Of a DNA stretch of 20,429 nucleotides, positions 12,356-20,429 are shown one piece after another; position 1 is the stretch's first letter, and each line of letters opens with the position of its first letter. This stretch comes from an uncultured Nannocystaceae bacterium. GTDB lineage: Bacteria > Myxococcota_A > Polyangia > Nannocystales > Nannocystaceae. The stretch covers positions 1 through 20,429 of the forward strand of contig CALKDV010000399.1 in NCBI GenBank assembly GCA_938084085.1. The letters run 5' to 3'. The notes beneath the pieces are model-generated. The model saw nothing but the letters and a program-made list of their open reading frames with translations, did not search any database and was not told the origin of the DNA. A program made the translations under genes and the position numbers.

Positions 12356-14082
12356 ATCAACGAAAATTGACGGCATTGGACGCGCGGCGCGGTTCTGGAG
12401 GCTTTACCCTCATCGAGCTGATGATGGCAATTCTGGTTGGGAGCATCGTCTTGACGGGCATGTTCGCCTTCTCGAGCATCCAACAGGGGACGGCCAGCCT
12501 GCACCATCGCTCGGTTCGTATCAATCAGGCGCTCGAGGGAGCCATGTGGACCATGGGGCGGGACATCCGCTCCTCGGGCTTGGGCTTCGCCCGTGTGTGC
12601 AGCGAGCTACGGGTGTGGTCACCGGACGCCAACTCGGGTGCAGGCGCATTGATCAACCCCGGCGCGCCCGACGACAACGGCAGTCTCGCCTCGGACGTCG
12701 TGCTCGATCCCACGACCTCTGAACCGTACTGGGTCCTTCGAGATGGCCTCCAGGCGCACTGGCGCAGCAGCGCCGACAACTCGGACTCGCTCGCGGTGAA
12801 CTTGGGTGACATCAGCGGCGGGGCGGTCACCTCGGCGTCCTTCGAGAGCGCAGCAGATAGCTTTGATGTGATCTTAGGGGAACGAAACTTCACCGCGGGC
12901 AGCGGGATCTTTCGGAGCGTTACAGTACCGACAGCTTCGGATCCCAACGCGGTGATCATCGGGGAATCGAACGCGGCTGTGTTGAGCAGCGCGGACGCGT
13001 CGGCCCTGGCGTGGGTGCGGCAGTTGATGCCGCCCGGAAGCTTCCTCGCGGTTGCACGAGACAATCTGCAGCCCGCGTCGACCTACCAGACCTACGAGGC
13101 GCAGGCGCAAGGCCAGTGCGCGCTGTTGCAGGTGACGGGGCCCATCGAGGCGGGGGCAGCGGATGGCCAGTGGCAAATCCCAGTGGCGAGCGTCTCGGGC
13201 TTCAACGCCAACCTCGGAGAGCTGCTCGGGCCGGGGACGCAGCCCGTGTACGGCAGCACCGATCCAGTCAGGGGCGTCGATTGGGATCCCAGCGGCGCGG
13301 ACTCGCCGACTACGGCGCGAATGATCGTGCCTTTGGGACGGTTGCGATGGTCGCGGTACGAGATTGATTTTACAGCGCCAACGGTCCCGTATCTGGTTCG
13401 CACCGATCTCATCGGGTTCAACGCCGACACCGATCCGACCAGCACGGGGAGCGTGGGCGTGGGCGTGCCGGGCTGCCAGACGGGATCGAATTGTCCGCTG
13501 GCTCAACTGCACATCCCCGGGGTTGGCGCTGCGGGCAACGTGGTGAACCTGCCGCGAATTGCCGTGGGCCCCATGATTGAAGATCTACAGATCGCTGTGG
13601 GATGTGACGGCTGGTCGGCGACCTCGCCGCAGGTGACGAATGGTTTCGTCCAACCCCCCGATAATTTCTCGACCGACTATGGCGAGCGAGGGGAGACCAT
13701 GGGGGGACCGACGAACACGCGCGTGGATGAGTGGCTCAACGATCGCGGTAATGATGAGTGGCTCGGGAACGCGGTGAATGAGCAGTGGGCCCCCGATTGC
13801 GTCTACTATGGAAGCGGCGAGTTCCGCGCATCTACGTGGGAGTCGAGCGGGCCCCCATCGGAGCAGCGCACCGGTCCGGGTTTTCGTATGAGCCCTCAGA
13901 CGGTCCGAGTGACTATCGCGGGCAAATCGCGCCAATTGTCCACATTTGACGGCGCTCCGACGGTGTTGTTTCCCATTGAAGACCGGCCAGAAGTCGACTC
14001 CACGGTCCCGGGAAGAGAGTACTATACGGTATCGGAGTCGTTCACACCGCCCAATCTCCGGTGGCGAAATCCAAGCATGTAG
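12352..14082 (+). CDS. pilW: Type IV minor pilin, PilW-like (large)
   Basis: A 576-residue prepilin, longer than the usual 300-400 residue PilW. The leader of 17 residues ends in Gly17, followed by FTLIELMMAILVGSIVLTGMF with Glu at +5. MGRDIRSSGLGFARV after the helix is the typical PilW stem. A long Gly/Ser/Asp-rich globular part with paired cysteines (near CALLQ, PGCQTGSNC and VGCDGW) follows, suggesting disulfide-bonded loops in the envelope. The segment QTVRVTIAGKSRQL near the C-terminus is beta-rich. The start overlaps the pilV-like stop (ATGA). It should join the other minor pilins in the pilus tip complex; the role of the extra length is unknown. Confidence 0.85.
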   Translation: MNQRKLTALDARRGSGGFTLIELMMAILVGSIVLTGMFAFSSIQQGTASLHHRSVRINQALEGAMWTMGRDIRSSGLGFARVCSELRVWSPDANSGAGALINPGAPDDNGSLASDVVLDPTTSEPYWVLRDGLQAHWRSSADNSDSLAVNLGDISGGAVTSASFESAADSFDVILGERNFTAGSGIFRSVTVPTASDPNAVIIGESNAAVLSSADASALAWVRQLMPPGSFLAVARDNLQPASTYQTYEAQAQGQCALLQVTGPIEAGAADGQWQIPVASVSGFNANLGELLGPGTQPVYGSTDPVRGVDWDPSGADSPTTARMIVPLGRLRWSRYEIDFTAPTVPYLVRTDLIGFNADTDPTSTGSVGVGVPGCQTGSNCPLAQLHIPGVGAAGNVVNLPRIAVGPMIEDLQIAVGCDGWSATSPQVTNGFVQPPDNFSTDYGERGETMGGPTNTRVDEWLNDRGNDEWLGNAVNEQWAPDCVYYGSGEFRASTWESSGPPSEQRTGPGFRMSPQTVRVTIAGKSRQLSTFDGAPTVLFPIEDRPEVDSTVPGREYYTVSESFTPPNLRWRNPSM

Positions 14083-14105
14083 GTCACAACAAGAGGAACG
14101 GAACC

Positions 14106-14915
14106 ATGGCAACACAGAACATTATTCGGCGTCAGTCTCAGCGGGGTTCAGCGATGGTCAGCGTCATGCTGCTGCTGATCGCACTCATGACAGTGGGATT
14201 ACTCGTGATGCAATCCGCCAACCGTGAGCTCTCTGAGTCCGGCGCGATGGTGGCGCGTGAGCGGGCCACGATGTCGGCGCACGCGGCAGTGCAGCTCGCG
14301 GGCGCGTTGTATCGTCAACAGGTGGCGCAAGATCCGAGCGCTGTCGAGGCCATCCTCGCGACGGCGCTCACCGGGACTGGAGCCACCGCGGATTGTTCAA
14401 CGCAGGCCGGCGACTGCATCCCCGCGGCTGGTTCGGGCGCCAACCCCACTGGGTTTCGGGCGCAGGCGCTGTCAGGTTTTAGTGATTGCTCCGGCATGCC
14501 GTGCATGCGCCCTGGCGCCGTCGTCAATCTTCCGACCGTGGGCGGCACCGGCCCGAGCGTGCGGTGGGTGGACAGGCCCCTGAGCAACCTGCTCGCGGGC
14601 GGTGATTCGGAGGCGATTGTCACCGTGTGGATTCGAAACAACGTCGCCGAGGTCTTCCGACCCAGCAGCGCGAACGCGGTGGACGCGGCGAGTTCGTGGC
14701 TCAACGACGCGGATCGGCGCGTGGTGTTGACCGCCTCGGCGACCGTTCGAAACTCGACCATCGTCATCGAGCAAGAACTCGCGCTCGCGCCCTTGAGCGG
14801 CGTGCAAGCGTGGAGTCTCCAGACTCCAGATGAAGGCTATGGCGGTGGTCATAACAACGACAACGCGAGCGTTTCCGTGTGCTCCGATGACTATGCGGCG
14901 GCGACCTCGCCGTAG
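14106..14915 (+). CDS. pilX: Type IV pilus assembly protein, PilX-like
   Basis: A 269-residue protein starting MATQNIIRRQSQRG, then SAMVSVMLLLIALMTVGLLVMQSANRELSESG. This is the PilX N-terminal pattern: basic leader, Gly14 before the hydrophobic helix, and no Glu at +5. The following RERATMSAHAAVQLA stretch is the usual helical stem. The globular part has Cys pairs (DCSTQAGDC, DCSGMPC). ATG 14106 has AGAGGAA about 8 nt upstream; an earlier in-frame ATG at 14061 lies inside the pilW-like gene. In other bacteria pilX is followed by pilY1, the tip adhesin; here a metabolic gene follows instead after 123 bp, so the set seems to lack pilY1 at this locus. Confidence 0.82.
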   Translation: MATQNIIRRQSQRGSAMVSVMLLLIALMTVGLLVMQSANRELSESGAMVARERATMSAHAAVQLAGALYRQQVAQDPSAVEAILATALTGTGATADCSTQAGDCIPAAGSGANPTGFRAQALSGFSDCSGMPCMRPGAVVNLPTVGGTGPSVRWVDRPLSNLLAGGDSEAIVTVWIRNNVAEVFRPSSANAVDAASSWLNDADRRVVLTASATVRNSTIVIEQELALAPLSGVQAWSLQTPDEGYGGGHNNDNASVSVCSDDYAAATSP

Positions 14916-15038
14916 CTGCTCGCCCCTGGGTGGCGTGGCGTCGAAACTGGGTCGACTCCTCGATCGGGCGTTGGGGATGGGTCCACCGCGAAGCGTGAGC
15001 GTTCGAGCGCGGGACATGTCCGCGAGGGAGGGCGCACA

Positions 15039-16571
15039 GTGAGCGAAGAAATCAGCGAGCTCGTCCTCGAGGCGCTCGGAGGCGAAGCATCGGACCCGCC
15101 AAAGACCCAGCGGATCTTTACGAACCGCGATCTCGACTTCGAGTCCATCGAGGCGATCGGCTTTGATATGGACTACACGCTCGCAGTGTACAAGCAGGCC
15201 GCGATGGAGCAGCTGAGCCTCGATGTCACCGTAGAGAAACTGCTGGCACAGGGATATCCAGAGTCGCTGTCTTCACTCCGCGTGGATCTCGACTTCGCCA
15301 TGCGGGGACTCATCGTCGACAAGCAAGAGGGCAACCTGCTCAAGCTCGATCGTCACGGGTACGTGGGACGGGCGTTTCACGGTCACCGTCGCATGAGCAG
15401 CTCAGAGCGAACCACCATGTACTCGGCCCAGCGCATCGGCCAAGATCCGGATCGATTTGCGTGGGCGGACACCCTGTTCGCCCTGCCGGAGATCACCGTG
15501 TTCGCGAAGGTGGTGGAGCTCATCGACAGCGCGCCTGAGTTGTTCGCACCGGGCGAGGTCCCGAGCTACGCGGAGGCGTGGCACGACGTGCGCGCGGCGA
15601 TCGATCTGGCCCATCAAGACGACTCCATTAAGCGAGAGATCAAGGCGCGCCCAGGCGATTTTCTCGACGACGATCCCGACCTGGCGATCACGCTCCACAA
15701 GCTGCGCTCCTCGGGCAAGAAGCTATTTTTGCTCACGAACAGCTACTACCCCTACTCGAAGGTGTTGATGTCTCATCTCCTCGATGGGCGCTTGCCCGCA
15801 TACGAGAGCTGGGAGAGTTTCTTTGACTGGATCATCGTGGGGAGTAAAAAACCGAGCTTTTTCGACGCGGGCCGGCAGTTTCTGGAGATCGACCCCGACA
15901 CTGGGGAACCGAACGGCGAAGCCGTAGACGTTCCCCTTCGCGGCAAGGTCTACCAGGGGGGCGCACGGGAGGGGTTGCAAGACGCCCTCGCGATGCCTGG
16001 CGACTCGGTGCTGTATGTGGGGGATCACATCTACGGCGACATCGTGAAGAGTAAAAAGTCTTCGAGTTGGCGGACTGCATTGGTGCTCAGCGATCTCGAA
16101 CACGAGCTGGCGGTTCGAGACAGGTATCGCTCTGCGCTCGAAGAGATCGAGAGCCTCACGCGCTTGCGTAATCAACTCGCGGAGGAGAGTGGGGACCAAC
16201 GCAACTTGCTGAGACAGATCGACAAGCTGGAACCGGACATGCTCAACGACGTCGTCGGTGACGGCGTGCTCACCAATGAGGAGTGTGAGGCGCTGCGCGA
16301 GAAGGGCGTCCAGGCGTCGCGCCGCCGATACGAACGGCTCAAGCGTCACCATGAGCGCGTGCACGACCGCCTCAAGGAGGTGCGCAAGGAGGTGGGCGCG
16401 GCATTTAACCCGTATTGGGGGTCTGTCTTCTCCGAGCGATACGACACCTCTTTGTTTGGCGCGCAGGTCGAGAATTATGCGTGTATCTACACCAGCCGCG
16501 TGAGCAATTTCCGCTTCGTGAGCGCGGCGCGAAAATTCCACGCGCCTCATGGCTCCTTGCCACACTGGTAG
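15039..16571 (+). CDS. HAD-IG family 5'-nucleotidase (purine nucleotidase-like)
   Basis: A 510-residue HAD-superfamily hydrolase of the cytosolic purine 5'-nucleotidase (NT5C2-like) group. Motif I is GFDMDYTLA with nucleophile Asp43 and Asp45. Motif II is FLLTNSYY (Thr233/Asn234), motif III Lys is in GSKKPSFF (270-271), and motif IV is YVGDHIYGDI (326-335). A charged helical region about 360-470 looks like a coiled coil. The family removes phosphate from nucleoside monophosphates such as IMP and GMP; the real substrate here is not known. The start is a GTG at 15039 with AGGGAGG about 9 nt upstream. The 123-bp gap before it contains a short palindrome but no convincing promoter. A YqaA-like gene follows after 74 bp. 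Confidence 0.88.
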   Translation: MSEEISELVLEALGGEASDPPKTQRIFTNRDLDFESIEAIGFDMDYTLAVYKQAAMEQLSLDVTVEKLLAQGYPESLSSLRVDLDFAMRGLIVDKQEGNLLKLDRHGYVGRAFHGHRRMSSSERTTMYSAQRIGQDPDRFAWADTLFALPEITVFAKVVELIDSAPELFAPGEVPSYAEAWHDVRAAIDLAHQDDSIKREIKARPGDFLDDDPDLAITLHKLRSSGKKLFLLTNSYYPYSKVLMSHLLDGRLPAYESWESFFDWIIVGSKKPSFFDAGRQFLEIDPDTGEPNGEAVDVPLRGKVYQGGAREGLQDALAMPGDSVLYVGDHIYGDIVKSKKSSSWRTALVLSDLEHELAVRDRYRSALEEIESLTRLRNQLAEESGDQRNLLRQIDKLEPDMLNDVVGDGVLTNEECEALREKGVQASRRRYERLKRHHERVHDRLKEVRKEVGAAFNPYWGSVFSERYDTSLFGAQVENYACIYTSRVSNFRFVSAARKFHAPHGSLPHW

Positions 16572-16645
16572 CGTTTGATGGACATCGAGCGCATAGGCGG
16601 CAGACAGACCTTGCCATTTCGGGCTGGATCTGTGAGGTTCCACGG

Positions 16646-17272
16646 GTGACGGAAAAGCCCTCGACGAACATTTTTGCCCGGCCCGCCGAGATGGTACGGC
16701 GCCTCTATGAGTGGGTGCTGAGCTGGGCCAATACGCGCTATGGGGTGCCGGCGCTCGTGATGTTGGCGCTGATGGAGGCGAGTTTTTTTCCGATCCCGCC
16801 AGACGTGCTGCTCTTGGCGTTGGCCCTGTCGGTGCCGCAGAAGTCCTTGCGTTACGCCGCATGGTGCACGCTGGGTTCGGTGGTGGGCGGGGTGCTTGGC
16901 TACATGATTGGGATGACGCTCTGGTCGAGCGTCGATCAGTTCATCTTCGAGCACGTGTTTGCCCAGGCGAAATTCGACAAGGTCATGGAGATCTACCGCG
17001 AGCAGGGCGTGTGGGTCGTGTTCACCGCAGCCTTCACACCCATCCCCTTTAAGGTGTTCACAGTGACCGCGGGGGTGGCGAAACTGGATCTATTCGGGTT
17101 CATCGCGGCGAGCGCAGTTGGGCGTGGTGCGCGGTTCTTCCTCGTCGCAGGAATTGTACGGATGATGGGGGCCAGCGCGAAAGAATTTATCGATCGCTAT
17201 TTCAATGTCCTGACTATCGTGGCCGTGGCGTTGCTGCTCGGCGGCATCGCGCTGCTCCAACTGCGCCACTAA
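16646..17272 (+). CDS. YqaA / DedA-type (VTT domain) membrane protein
   Basis: A 208-residue membrane protein with several hydrophobic helices (about 33-62, 72-92, 121-145, 150-172, 186-205). Typical VTT/SNARE-associated landmarks are present: MEASFFPIPPDVLLLA (43-58), GSVVGGVLGYMIG (78-90), FTAAFTPIPFKVFTVTAGV (126-144) and AASAVGRGARFF (154-165). DedA-superfamily members are linked to lipid carrier recycling and envelope integrity; the YqaA branch has no firm function. I start it at GTG 16646, which has GTGAGG about 8 nt upstream and follows the HAD stop at 16571; a longer frame would overlap that gene by 150 bases. It converges with clpB, leaving only 30 bp between stops, where no T-rich terminator is seen. 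Confidence 0.85.
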   Translation: MTEKPSTNIFARPAEMVRRLYEWVLSWANTRYGVPALVMLALMEASFFPIPPDVLLLALALSVPQKSLRYAAWCTLGSVVGGVLGYMIGMTLWSSVDQFIFEHVFAQAKFDKVMEIYREQGVWVVFTAAFTPIPFKVFTVTAGVAKLDLFGFIAASAVGRGARFFLVAGIVRMMGASAKEFIDRYFNVLTIVAVALLLGGIALLQLRH

Positions 17273-17302
17273 CGAGGGCCCCCGCCGGCCACGCCCCTCG
17301 CC

Positions 17303-19924
17303 TCAATGGGCGGCGGCGCTGTCAAAGGTGAGCGCCCCATCGGCCACGGAGATCGAGATGCGGGTCCCTGGGCACATCTCGCCCTCGAGGATCTTCGTAG
17401 AGACGGGATCGAGGACCTCTCGCTGCAGCAGCCGCTTCAGCGGGCGCGCGCCGAACTCGGGGTTGTAGCCGCGGGTCGCGAGCCACGCGCGGGCCCCTTC
17501 ATCAAGCTCGACGTGAAGTCCGCGTTGCACGAAGCGCTCGTGCAGGCGCGCGAGTTGAATGTCGAGGATGGCGTGCATGTGCTCAGGGGCGAGTCGTTGG
17601 AAGCGGACGATGCCGTCAAGGCGATTGATAAACTCAGGTCGGAAGTGCGCGCGCAGGGCTTCGACAAGTCGCGGGTCATCGTCGCGCTCCTTGAGGGTGG
17701 CGCCCTCGAGGTTCTCGACGACATTCGTCGTGACGTTGGAGGTTATCAAGATGATCGTGTTGCGAAAATCCACGGTGCGCCCTTGGCTGTCGGTGAGACG
17801 ACCCTCGTCGAGGACCTGGAGCAGCAGATTAAAGACCTCCGGGTGGGCTTTCTCGATTTCGTCGAGGAGCACCACGCTGTAGGGCTTGCGGCGGACGGCC
17901 TCGGTGAGCTGACCGCCCTCTTCATGTCCCACATATCCGGGCGGAGCGCCGATGAGGCGAGAGACCGCGAAGCGCTCCATATATTCGCTCATGTCAATTC
18001 GGACCATGTTGCGCGCGTCGTCAAAGAGAAATTCTGCCAGCGCTTTGGCAAGCTCGGTCTTGCCCACGCCCGTTGGGCCCAAGAAAAGGAACGAGCCCGT
18101 GGGGCGATCGGGATCGGCGAGACCCGCCCTGGCTTGGCGGACCGCGGCGGCCACACGCTGCACCGCGTCGTCTTGACCGACGACGCGCTCGTGGAGGGCT
18201 GCTTCGAGTTCGAGCAAACGCGATTGTTCGGAGGCGAGCATGCGAGTGACGGGGACACCGGTCCACTTGCTGACGATGGTGGCGATGTCGTCTGCCGTGA
18301 CCATCTCCCTCAAGAAAGTGAACTCACCGTCCTTGTGCATACGATGGAGCTTCGCCTTCGCGGCATCCCGTCGCTGCTCGGTGTCTCGCATCTGCCCGTA
18401 GGTGATCTCCGCGGCGCGCTCGAGGTCGCCCTCGCGTTGGGCGACGAGCGCCTCATTGCGGAGCCGGTCGTGCTGCTCGTGGAGGTCTTTCATCTCATCG
18501 AGGAGGTCTCGTTCGCTCCGCCATCGCGCGCGCATGGCCCGGACCTCTTCGTGGAGCGACTCGATCTCGCCCTCAAGCTCAGACAGCCGGACGGTCCCTT
18601 GCTGCTCAGTTTCACGGGCGAGGGCCTGCCGCTCCATCTCGAGGCGCGTCAGCATCCGCTCACGTTCGTCGATGGGCAGGGGGAGGCTCTCCACCTCCAT
18701 CTTAAGCCCCGCGGAGGCCTCGTCGATCAGATCGATCGCCTTGTCGGGTAAGAAACGGTTGGCGATGTAGCGGTGGCTCAGCGTCGCGGCCGCGATCAAG
18801 GCCGAGTCTTGGATCTCGATGCCGTGATGTGTCTCAAACTTGTCGCGGATGCCTCGCAGGATCGCGATGGTGTCCTCGACGCTCGGTTCGTCGATGACCA
18901 CTGGTTGAAAGCGGCGCTCGAGGGCCTTGTCTTTCTCGATGTGCTTTCGGTACTCGTCGAGGGTGGTGGCGCCGATGCAGCGAAGCTCGCCGCGGGCGAG
19001 GGCGGGCTTGAGCATGTTGGCGGCGTCTTGAGTCCCCTCTTGTCCCCCAGCGCCGACCAAGGTGTGGAGCTCATCGATGAACAAGATGATGTGGCCGGCG
19101 GCGCGAGAGATCTCCGACAGCACGGCTTTGAGCCGCTCCTCGAATTCGCCGCGGTATTTCGCACCGGCGATCAAGGACGCGAGATCAAGCTGTAAGAGCC
19201 GCTTGTTGTCGAGGCTCTCCGGGACGTCGCCCGCCGTGATTCGCAGGGCGATCCCCTCCGCGAGCGCCGTCTTGCCGACGCCGGGATCGCCGATGAGCAC
19301 GGGGTTGTTTTTTGTGCGGCGTGACAGCACCTGAATTGCGCGGCGGATCTCTGCGTCACGGCCGATGACCGGATCGAGCTTTTGGTTCCTCGCCAGGGAG
19401 GTGAGGTCTCGGGTGTATTTGGCGAGCGCCTCGTAGGTGTCCTCGGGGGATTCACTGTCGGCGTGTTGGGCGCCCCTGACTTCGGAGAGGGCGGAGAGGA
19501 GGAGCTCGCGGGTGGCGCCGAGTGTGCGCAAGACCTCGCTGGCCTTGACCCGGTGTCGCTCGGCTGCGTCGGACACCAAGGCCAGCAGCAGGTGCTCGGT
19601 GCTCAAGAACCGATCCCGCAACTGCAGCGCTTCGGTCGTCGCCGCGTCGAGGGCGTGGCCGAGTTCCTTGGACGGGCGCAAGTCTCCGCCGTCGATGCGG
19701 GGGAGGAGTGAGAACGCCTTGGAGATGGCGCGCTCGACCGCCGCGCCGTGGACGCCGGCGCGTTCAAGGAGTGGTCGCACGAGCCCGCCCTCTTGTTGGA
19801 CGGTGGCCATGAGGAGGTGGAGTGAGGTCAGTTCGGGGTGACCCAACTCGCGGGCCATGGCTTGCGCGTGGGCGAGCGCGTGTCGGGTTTTCACCGTCGT
19901 TTTCTCGGGATCAAACGTTGCCAT
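17303..19924 (-). CDS. clpB: ATP-dependent disaggregase ClpB (Hsp104 family)
   Basis: An 873-residue AAA+ chaperone. The Clp N-domain (about 5-145) is followed by AAA-1 with Walker A GDPGVGKT (212-219), pore loop KYRGE (256-260) and Walker B FIDE (282-285). The middle coiled-coil domain (about 405-530) shows heptad-like charged helices and is what separates ClpB from ClpA/ClpC. AAA-2 has Walker A GPTGVGKT (616-623), pore loop GYVG (663-666) and Walker B LLDE (686-689), then a C-terminal oligomerisation domain. It extracts proteins from aggregates with DnaK. There is no P-loop for ClpP binding visible. ATG 19924 has GAGG about 7 nt upstream; an upstream non-ATG start would only add an unusual basic tail. 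It is divergent from the lipoprotein gene, and no CIRCE element is seen. Confidence 0.97.
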   Translation of the reverse strand: MATFDPEKTTVKTRHALAHAQAMARELGHPELTSLHLLMATVQQEGGLVRPLLERAGVHGAAVERAISKAFSLLPRIDGGDLRPSKELGHALDAATTEALQLRDRFLSTEHLLLALVSDAAERHRVKASEVLRTLGATRELLLSALSEVRGAQHADSESPEDTYEALAKYTRDLTSLARNQKLDPVIGRDAEIRRAIQVLSRRTKNNPVLIGDPGVGKTALAEGIALRITAGDVPESLDNKRLLQLDLASLIAGAKYRGEFEERLKAVLSEISRAAGHIILFIDELHTLVGAGGQEGTQDAANMLKPALARGELRCIGATTLDEYRKHIEKDKALERRFQPVVIDEPSVEDTIAILRGIRDKFETHHGIEIQDSALIAAATLSHRYIANRFLPDKAIDLIDEASAGLKMEVESLPLPIDERERMLTRLEMERQALARETEQQGTVRLSELEGEIESLHEEVRAMRARWRSERDLLDEMKDLHEQHDRLRNEALVAQREGDLERAAEITYGQMRDTEQRRDAAKAKLHRMHKDGEFTFLREMVTADDIATIVSKWTGVPVTRMLASEQSRLLELEAALHERVVGQDDAVQRVAAAVRQARAGLADPDRPTGSFLFLGPTGVGKTELAKALAEFLFDDARNMVRIDMSEYMERFAVSRLIGAPPGYVGHEEGGQLTEAVRRKPYSVVLLDEIEKAHPEVFNLLLQVLDEGRLTDSQGRTVDFRNTIILITSNVTTNVVENLEGATLKERDDDPRLVEALRAHFRPEFINRLDGIVRFQRLAPEHMHAILDIQLARLHERFVQRGLHVELDEGARAWLATRGYNPEFGARPLKRLLQREVLDPVSTKILEGEMCPGTRISISVADGALTFDSAAAH

Positions 19925-20007
19925 CGGGGGTCCTCGGGTTTCGCGTCGCGGCGGGAAGCGGCGGCGACTTTTTTCTTTCACGCGCAAACGGCTGACGCGC
20001 TCGAATC

Positions 20008-20035
20008 AATCTATGCACGCTAGTGTACGACGCAA
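20008..20035 (-). promoter_or_regulatory. Weak clpB promoter candidate
   Basis: On the minus strand TTGCGT (complement of 20030-20035) and TAGATT (complement of 20008-20013) are 16 bp apart, which would start transcription near 20001 with a leader of about 77 nt. The same stretch reads CTTGCG followed 12-13 bp later by CAT, a poor resemblance to a heat-shock sigma-32 promoter. Both matches are weak; they are listed because clpB needs a promoter in this 165-bp divergent gap, which otherwise contains only GC-rich low-complexity sequence. Confidence 0.25.
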
Positions 20036-20089
20036 GGGGCCAGATGGCAGGGCTTGCGAGGAGCGCGCGAGCGCGCGATCATCGAGCGA

Positions 20090-20429
20090 ATGGACCGGAA
20101 TGTGACAGCGCTGATCGCTTGTGTCCTGCTGGGTGGATGTTCAAAGGCGGACGGGCCGGCGCGAGGAAGCATGGCGTCACATCAGCGCCCACATTTGGGG
20201 ATCGATGGCGACACGTCAGGCTCTGTCGCGGCCGGGCCGTCCCACAAGCGCGCTACAAAAGAGAGCAAAGATACTCGCGCGCACGCGGAGGGTTCCGGTG
20301 ACGGCGCGCCGAGTGTCCCGCTCGACGGAGTCGCACCGCCGGTGGCGTGGTTTCAGGGGATTTATGCGCAGGCGTTGGCGCGAGCGAGGGATCGCGACCA
20401 GGAGGTCTTCCTCGACGTGGGCGCCGCGT
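20090..20429 (+). CDS. Lipoprotein, probable thioredoxin-fold (partial, runs off the window)
   Basis: The frame is open from ATG 20090 to the window edge (113 codons). The N-terminus MDRNVTALIACVLLGGCSK is a short lipoprotein signal with lipobox LGGC and lipidated Cys17. Residues about 20-80 are Gly/Ser/Lys/His-rich and probably a disordered tether. The last visible stretch, WFQGIYAQALARARDRDQEV then FLDVGAA, resembles the helix and strand just before the active-site WCxxC of thioredoxin-like domains, in which the sequence usually reads AL..A....KPv..DF.A.WC. The active site would fall just outside the window, so the fold is an inference. It is divergent from clpB. Start codon choice is supported by the signal peptide, not by a good ribosome-binding site. 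Confidence 0.65.
   Translation, partial: MDRNVTALIACVLLGGCSKADGPARGSMASHQRPHLGIDGDTSGSVAAGPSHKRATKESKDTRAHAEGSGDGAPSVPLDGVAPPVAWFQGIYAQALARARDRDQEVFLDVGAA

Noticed and set aside
15012..15021. 10-bp palindrome GGACATGTCC upstream of the nucleotidase gene
   Set aside because: Perfect 10-bp palindromes are expected about twenty times by chance in a window of this size, and there is no promoter or second copy next to it.
17273..17302. GC-rich gap between yqaA and clpB as a possible bidirectional terminator
   Set aside because: Only a 5-bp GAGGG/CCCTC pairing with a long loop is seen, and there is no T-tract on either strand.
17306..18751. A 481-codon open frame on the plus strand opposite clpB
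   Set aside because: It lies entirely antisense to conserved ClpB coding sequence, its product shows no recognisable domain, and long antisense open frames are common in GC-rich genes with strong third-position bias.

Overview
This is a GC-rich, gene-dense bacterial window with no rRNA, tRNA, CRISPR array, insertion sequence or phage gene that I can see. The mix of genes suggests a Myxococcota / former Deltaproteobacteria-type chromosome: a membrane-anchored Hanks-type Ser/Thr kinase, a degenerate REC-GGDEF protein, a FimT/PilV/PilW/PilX minor pilin cluster behind a sigma-54-like promoter, DUF3108 and DUF2141 proteins and a eukaryote-like HAD-IG 5'-nucleotidase. That assignment is an inference from gene content; no taxonomic marker is present.

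Layout. (1) 1-3248, amino-acid handling: a partial 5-oxoprolinase/hydantoinase gene lies downstream of a single-chain ThrE-type threonine/serine exporter. A divergent Lrp/AsnC regulator shares a short AT-rich intergenic region with thrE. (2) 3245-9037, a minus-strand block. Read in the direction of transcription it encodes a DUF3108 secreted protein, a Ser/Thr kinase with a C-terminal membrane anchor, a receiver/GGDEF protein that has lost its key residues, a gamma-carbonic-anhydrase-like protein, an uncharacterised protein with apparently complete kinase-fold motifs, and a DUF2141 secreted protein. The last three are joined by 4-bp ATGA stop/start overlaps. (3) 9068-10767: pdxA (vitamin B6 synthesis), convergent with a Crp/Fnr-family regulator. 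(4) 10813-14915: two tandem inverted repeats, a near-consensus -24/-12 promoter, then four pilin-like genes (fimT-, pilV-, pilW-, pilX-like). (5) 15039-17272: a HAD-IG 5'-nucleotidase and a YqaA/DedA-type membrane protein. (6) 17303-19924: ClpB disaggregase on the minus strand. (7) 20090 to the edge: the start of a lipoprotein that probably carries a thioredoxin fold.

Most genes are recognisable housekeeping or regulatory families. The best candidates for something undescribed are the kinase-fold protein coupled to the gamma-carbonic anhydrase and DUF2141 genes, the doubly degenerate REC-GGDEF protein next to a Ser/Thr kinase, and the sigma-54-type regulatory region of the minor pilin cluster. 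Two convergent gene pairs end inside a shared CTAG that supplies both stop codons. I do not see a clear novel defence or biosynthetic system.
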